In this document: one piece after another, positions 59,005 through 64,000 of the stretch
How the letters are laid out: the number at the start of each line of letters is the position of its first letter
How positions within the stretch are numbered: the first letter of the stretch is position 1
Source: Gossypium raimondii
Taxonomy: Eukaryota; Streptophyta; Magnoliopsida; Malvales; Malvaceae
DNA length: 64,000 bases
NCBI RefSeq assembly: GCF_025698545.1
Contig: NC_068576.1
Span: 56,270,094 to 56,334,093 of the forward strand
Direction of reading: 5' to 3'
Position numbers and translations under genes: made by a program
Notes under the pieces: generated by a model
What the model was told of the DNA's origin: nothing
Databases searched by the model: none
The model's input: the letters and a program-made list of their open reading frames with translations, nothing else

Positions 59005-59080
59005 TCACTCACGTGGGAACACGTCTCCGTAAACGGCCACGTGTAAATTTTGGAACAGTCGTGTGTCACACACGTGTGAA
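59005..59080. promoter_or_regulatory. Cluster of G-box/ACGT elements
   Basis: Within about 75 bases there are four ACGT-core sites: 'cacgtggg', 'acacgtctcc', 'ccacgtgtaa' and 'acacgtgtga'. Two are perfect CACGTG. Clusters like this act as ABA-response or light-response modules in plant promoters. No gene start is obvious nearby, so the target is unclear. Confidence 0.45.
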
Positions 59081-59714
59081 GAAGTGTCGGTGGCTGACAA
59101 CAAAGTCAGACCCCTCATTAAAGAAGAAAAAAGAGTGGCAGTGAGTAAAGTGAAAAAAATTAAAAGCGTAGGAGAAGTCTCTGCAAACTGGCATTTTTAT
59201 TTGTACGGCTTGTGATTTGACACGTACCATCAGAAAAAATCTTATAGCATCACGCATTTTTTAATTTTTTTTTACCGCGGCTGCTTTTTTAAACGGGGTG
59301 ATTTTGACTGTATTATTATTTTTACCAATATATACGTAACTGGTATTTGGTAGCTAGTTTACGTGTACTTTTGAAAAAAATGGACAGTTTTAGTTAGAAC
59401 AACGACGTCGCCTTGATTTGGTAGAGTTCTTTTTTCTGTTGTAAAGCAAGACAAAGATATGTTTTTTTGGGTTAAATTTTGCAGTTTCAGTACTAAATAA
59501 CAACCACAAATCCCCATCCAGAAAGCTATTTTCAATTCTTTTATTATAATTACCGGCATTTTCGTCCATATGATGATTTTAAATTTACTTTTTCGGGCCA
59601 ATATGATATTTAAAAAAATTCTCTAGATAATAATAATTTAGATTCAAATTCAGATCGAATATCTAGAAAAATCTAATACCATATTTTCTAATTACTTTTT
59701 AACCTTATTCTTTT

Positions 59715-60520
59715 AGTAAACTACACTTGATGTTATTAAATTATTAGTAAATTTACATTTGAGTCGCTAAACTTCAAAAACTTATAAGATAGTTATTGAA
59801 TTATTTGAAAGTTTCCATTTAAGCCACTAGACTATTTAAAAGTTTTTATTTAAGTCATTGAATTTTTAAGTTTCTTATTTTTTAAAGTTCAACTAGTGAG
59901 TTTTAAGTGATGATTCAACAATTGAAAAGGTGGATCAATACCCATCGACAAGTAACAGAATATACCTTAGATTCAAGTCGATTTGATGATTAGTTTGATC
60001 GAGGAAAAAACTATGTGGATTTTGATCAAAGATTCATGATTTTAAAAATTGAATTGTAAAAAAAAATGAAGGGAGAGCTTTCGTTTAGTGTAAGTGATGT
60101 GGATAGAGAAGGCCAAACAACAATAATTTCAACTGTCCGGTGAATAAATTCTTTCATAATGATTAAAATTACAAATATCAAGGACTTAAAAACAATTTCA
60201 CCGAATAAAAAGGACCAAAACTTTAACCTGCCCCACCGGTGCCGCCCTGTCGTCAAAGTTTTGTTTGTTTGCTTTGAAGAAAGTTTAAAAAAGGAGGGCC
60301 TCCCCAAGTCTCGAACTTCTTGATTTTTTTATGAACAAATGCAATGCAAAAAATATTACTAAATTTGAATAATAAATACAAAAATAGGATAATAAAAAAG
60401 GTAAATTATACTCAAAGTCATTAAACTATTAATATACGTATTTTTTCTCACTCAAATTTTGAAAAATTACAGAATTATCATTGTATTATTCGAAGGCTAA
60501 TATTTAATATTTGTTTTAGG
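59715..60520. repeat. Partial copies of the GGGTAAATTG MITE family
   Basis: Phrases such as 'aaattattagtaaatttaca', 'cttataagatagttattgaa' and 'atttgaaagtttccatttaa' (59737-59880), and 'aggtaaattatactcaaagt' (60398), repeat the MITE at 58508 in degraded form. Between them is non-coding DNA. Confidence 0.5.
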
Positions 60521-62795
60521 ATTTGGTTTCTAGTACTTTTCTTGCCTCAGATAGTTTCGAGTTAACACGTGTCACTAACTCTATCAAGGATTTAATTTGA
60601 AATGAGAACCCACTTATGATTTACATATGATTTCAACTAGGGGTAATGGAAGGGAGGCTAGCAGGACCTCGATCCCCCTAAAATATGAAATTTAATTTTT
60701 AATCTTTTAAATTTTCTATTAATTTAAATTTATAAGTGATAAAATTACATTTTGACCCACAAAAAAATAAAATTCTGATTTGATCTTTTAAAAATTTGTA
60801 AAGATACAAGCTATTGAAACAATGAAATTACATTTTAACTCTCATAAAATATACAACTTAATTTTGGCCCCAAAATTTGTTTCTAATTTCACCTCGATCT
60901 CACCTCGTTGACGTATATTTTGATTTTTTTCCATTTTTACTAAATTAATTTTATTTTAAAACTTATTCAGATTATATTAATAAGTTTGTTGTATTTATAT
61001 ATTGATATATTTTACTCCAACTAGTATTTTATCTATTAAAGTCAATAATTATCACTAACTATATATTATCTCCGAATTAATTATTATAATAGTGTTATTT
61101 TCTTAATCCTTTACTCCTTTACCATTTTCTTAAAAAAAAAAATACAAGTCACTTAAAACAAATATTAACAATTTAATCAAAGCTAAAAAGCCTCCTACTA
61201 GTAAAAGAAAAAGGGTGAATGTCACACGTGTAGAAAGTTAAGAGGAAAAAAAAGAGCATGCGGCAGTATTTGACTGTGAACCATCACCGGTTCCGTTGGC
61301 CCATTCTCCTCAAACTTCCATAGCATCATATCATCCGCTCATCGCAGCCGTTCGTTATAATTATCTGGTCAACTATTGAACCATTGAATATTAGGAACTC
61401 CCCAATATACCCCTCGAGACCATACGTGTCTGACCATCCGCGTTTAGGCTTTGAAGCCCTTACTTTTATTAGTTAAACCATGTCGCAGCAGAGCAGCACC
61501 CAGAGTTGGTGAAACTCAAAAGACCTATGTTTCGTGTTCTTTTTCCAAAAAAATTTACACGGTTTGGCGGCTTCCTTGTTCTTCTAATTGTTTCCTGTAA
61601 AAATTATTTATTAGTCCTTATGTTATGCACAAATTATAAATTTAGTCTCACTAAATGATTATGGTTATGCTCATTAAGTCTTACTATTTTTAAAATTTAA
61701 TACTACAAATATATTATTATATATGTAATGTCATATTAATTTATTATTTTAACATATTATTTATAAAAAGTCAATTAATGAACTTAACAATTATTATTTA
61801 CTTTAAGACCGAAATTTTAAAAATTAAAAAGTATAAAGACTAAAAATAATTAAATTGAAGAACATAGAACCATAATACATTTGAATTAAAATCGAAATTC
61901 TAAAACTAAAAAAGGAAAGAAAAACTAAAATCGACCAAAATAAATAAATAAATAAAATTTACAACATATGCGTAATATAAAGATTCATAGTAAAATTTGA
62001 CCATGGTTTCTTTTTGTTTTTTTTCGTATTTTGGTTTTATAATTATTTTATATTATAATTTTTTTATTTATATAATAATGTTGATTCTTTTAAGTCACCA
62101 TAGCAGCCGAGTTAGCTGTCCACTCGTTTTTTATTCATTTTCTCTCATTTTTTTTTCCTTCTTCCGCGAGTTTTCCAGAGATTCATCGAAAATTCTGAAA
62201 AAAAGAATTCCACTTTTCTTTGAATTATAATTTTTTCGCTGTCCTCAACTCTTTGACATTGTTTTTTTTTTCCTGGTGATTTCATCGTGAAAAAATCGCA
62301 GATTCTTAGTCTCATCATTTTATTTTTTATTTTTAAATTCCGAGATATTTTTGTTTACATTATTATAGTTGTAAAGAGATCTGAAGCTTTTAATTTTTTT
62401 CCGTCAGCGATCTGAGAATTTTCTGGGAAAGAATCGAAGGTTTTTGCGCTTTGTTTTCCCCCCTTTCTTTTACATTGCCTTTACTAAGACGCCATTGGCT
62501 GTTCACTGAAATAAAGAGATAAAAAAAAAAGGTTGAAGAAGGTGAAGAGTCTCTGTTTCAGTTTCTTTTTCTGTCTTTGCTTAAAAAAATTATTTTTTCT
62601 TCTTCTTCTTTTTTTGTTGTGTAAATACGCGTAGGCGTAGGAATTGTTCTCCTATAATGCTGGGATCAGATTCTGATTTTTTTTTTTAACTTTGTCTGAA
62701 AAATACGTTTCTTCTCCTTGATTTTTGATACAGATCGTCTCATTTTCACCATTTCCAGAGATCCAAAACAATAAATATCCCTCTTTTTTAAAAAG
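60521..62795. other. Upstream region and 5' leader of the BAG gene
   Basis: No coding exon is found. A foldback-type stretch lies at about 61610-61870 ('attagtccttatgtt' with 'agtataaagactaa'). Single ACGT-core sites occur near 60569, 61224 and 61424. From about 62100 the sequence becomes T- and CT-rich, like a long plant 5' leader; a leader intron is possible but I cannot fix its borders. Confidence 0.4.
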
Positions 62796-64000
62796 ATGAT
62801 GAGGATGAAGACTAAAGCGACAGGACTGTCACCGGCGGTGACAAATGGAGAATCAGGTTTTGTCGGTGGCGGTGAACCGACTGCTCATGATTGGGAGCTT
62901 AGACCCGGTGGCATGTTGGTTCAAAAGCGAGACCTCGACACCGGTCGTCCCCCTATCCCACCGCCGACAATTAGAGTCAGAGTCAAATACAAGTCAATCT
63001 ATCATGAAATCAGCATCAATTCTCAAGCTACATTCGGTAAATCCCTAACTCTTTTTTTTTTTCTCTCTTTAAATCAATTAATTATTACTTAATTAAGCTA
63101 TTGAATGACTTTTTGAGGGTTTCAGGAGAGTTGAAGAAGATGTTAACAGGCCCAACAGGGCTACACCATCAAGACCAAAAACTTTTATACAAAGACAAAG
63201 AGAGGGATTCCAAGGCGTTTTTAGATACGGCCGGTGTGAAAGACAAATCCAAGCTTGTTTTAATTGAAGACGCGATTAGCCAAGAAAAGAGATTACTGGA
63301 AATGAGAAAGAATGCTAAACTGGAAAAAGCTTCTAAATCTATCTCTGAAATCAGCTTGGAGGTTGATAGGCTTGGTAATCAGGTACATATTATTGAGTAC
63401 TTTTTAACTTATGAGCTTCATAAATTGTACTTAGAAAGTGTTGGATATTGTGTAGGTGTCTACTTTTGAATCTATAATTACTAAAGGTGGGAAAGTAGCA
63501 GAGAAAGATGTGCTTAATTTGATTGAACAGTTAATGAATCAATTGCTTAAGTTGGATGGTATTATGGCTGATGGTGATGTCAAATTGCAAAGAAAAATGC
63601 AGGTATTGAAACTTCAATTTCTTGTTCATTATATGGTTTGAGTTTGATTGTATAAAGTTTGGGATTTATTTTGTTATTGTTGATGAAGGTGAGAAGAGTT
63701 CAAAAATATGTTGAAACATTGGATATGTTGAAGATTAAAAACGCCATGCCTAGTACCAATGGAGCTCAATCCGAAACACAGAATCGACATAAGCATAGTG
63801 TTCGAAAACAAGAGCAGCAATCCAGGCAAAGATTAGCACCAATCCAGGAGCAACAATCGAGCAACTCGGTTTCTCATTTGCCAATCCATCAACAATACCA
63901 GCACAAGCATCAGCACCAGCAGGCATCTGGGCCGGTCGTAGTTACTACGAAATGGGAAACATTCGATTCATCCCCGGCAACATTGCCGGTCACCTCGACA
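62796..64000 (+). CDS. BAG1: BAG family co-chaperone regulator (BAG1 type), cut by window end
   Basis: Four exons are visible, 62796-63036, 63126-63382, 63456-63602 and 63689-64000 (open at the window end), with GT-AG introns in phase. The N-terminus is a low-complexity lead (GESGFVGGGEPTAHDWELRP-GGMLVQKRDLDTGRP). A ubiquitin-like domain follows (about 57-125: IRVRVKYKSIYHEISINSQA, LKKMLTGPTGLHHQDQKLLY), ending KSKLVLIED. Next is the BAG domain (about 140-230), with VDRLGNQVSTFE and QLMNQLLKLDGI. Its three-helix bundle binds the Hsp70 ATPase domain and promotes nucleotide exchange. The last exon gives KYVETLDMLK and a Gln/His-rich tail containing VVVTTKWETFDS, a usual near-C-terminal motif of plant BAG1-4. 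The remaining residues and the stop lie beyond 64000. Arabidopsis BAG1-4 act in stress and cell-death control; which paralogue this is remains uncertain. Confidence 0.92.

Noticed and set aside
61997-62230. 77-codon frame (MTMVSFCFFSYFGF...)
   Set aside because: It is T-rich leader or promoter DNA of the BAG gene that translates to Phe/Ile-rich sequence, with no supporting domain.
1-64000. CRISPR arrays, operons, riboswitches or other prokaryotic systems
   Set aside because: All genes are split plant genes, and the repeats found are transposon ends, microsatellites and LTR sub-repeats. Nothing resembles a CRISPR array or bacterial operon.

Overview
The window is nuclear DNA from a flowering plant, a eudicot. 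It is AT-rich, has split genes with short GT-AG introns, and carries plant-specific families (SEUSS-like corepressor, PP2-type F-box protein, CYP87-type P450, anther A9-type protein) among LTR retrotransposons, MULE-type foldback elements and SINE-like repeats. The overall look suits Malvaceae, and Gossypium is my best guess. That is inference from general resemblance and is not proven here.

Layout: 0.7-3.3 kb is a solo LTR with a GTATT target duplication. 4.6-8.3 kb is a second solo LTR of Tat/Ogre type with a CATGC duplication. 10.9-12.8 kb (+) is an intact five-exon rhomboid protease gene. 13.8-14.3 kb (+) is a two-exon lipid-transfer-like gene, tail to tail with a CYP87-type P450 pseudogene (14.5-16.5 kb, -). 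18.3-26.9 kb (-) is a decayed RPB6 (shared RNA polymerase subunit) gene; one intron was about 82 bp and is now about 7 kb because a Tat/Athila-type LTR retrotransposon sits in it. 28.8 kb (+) is an A9/FIL1-like anther gene. 29.8-32.15 kb is an inverted second copy of the P450/lipid-transfer pair, broken independently. 37.7-39.8 kb (+) is a PP2-A13-like F-box gene. 41.6-43.2 kb is a MULE-type foldback element with a perfect 9-bp target duplication that carries a piece of an HD-ZIP IV homeobox gene (a Pack-MULE). 43.7-45.2 kb (+) is an F-box gene of the At4g00755 type with an apparent C-terminal frameshift. 46.2-51.8 kb (-) is an intact nine-coding-exon SEUSS-LIKE (SLK) corepressor gene. 52.6-62.7 kb has no recognisable gene but holds terminal-inverted-repeat elements and a G-box cluster. 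62.8 kb to the end (+) is a BAG1-type co-chaperone gene cut off by the window edge.

The genes are unrelated housekeeping, signalling and reproductive functions, each with its own promoter; there is no operon or pathway cluster. The most interesting story is genome remodelling: an inverted duplication whose two P450 copies died by different mutations, a dead RNA polymerase subunit gene that hosts a retrotransposon, and a gene-capturing MULE beside two other foldback elements. Exon borders were placed by hand from splice signals, reading frame and remembered family sequence; no alignment or database search was run.
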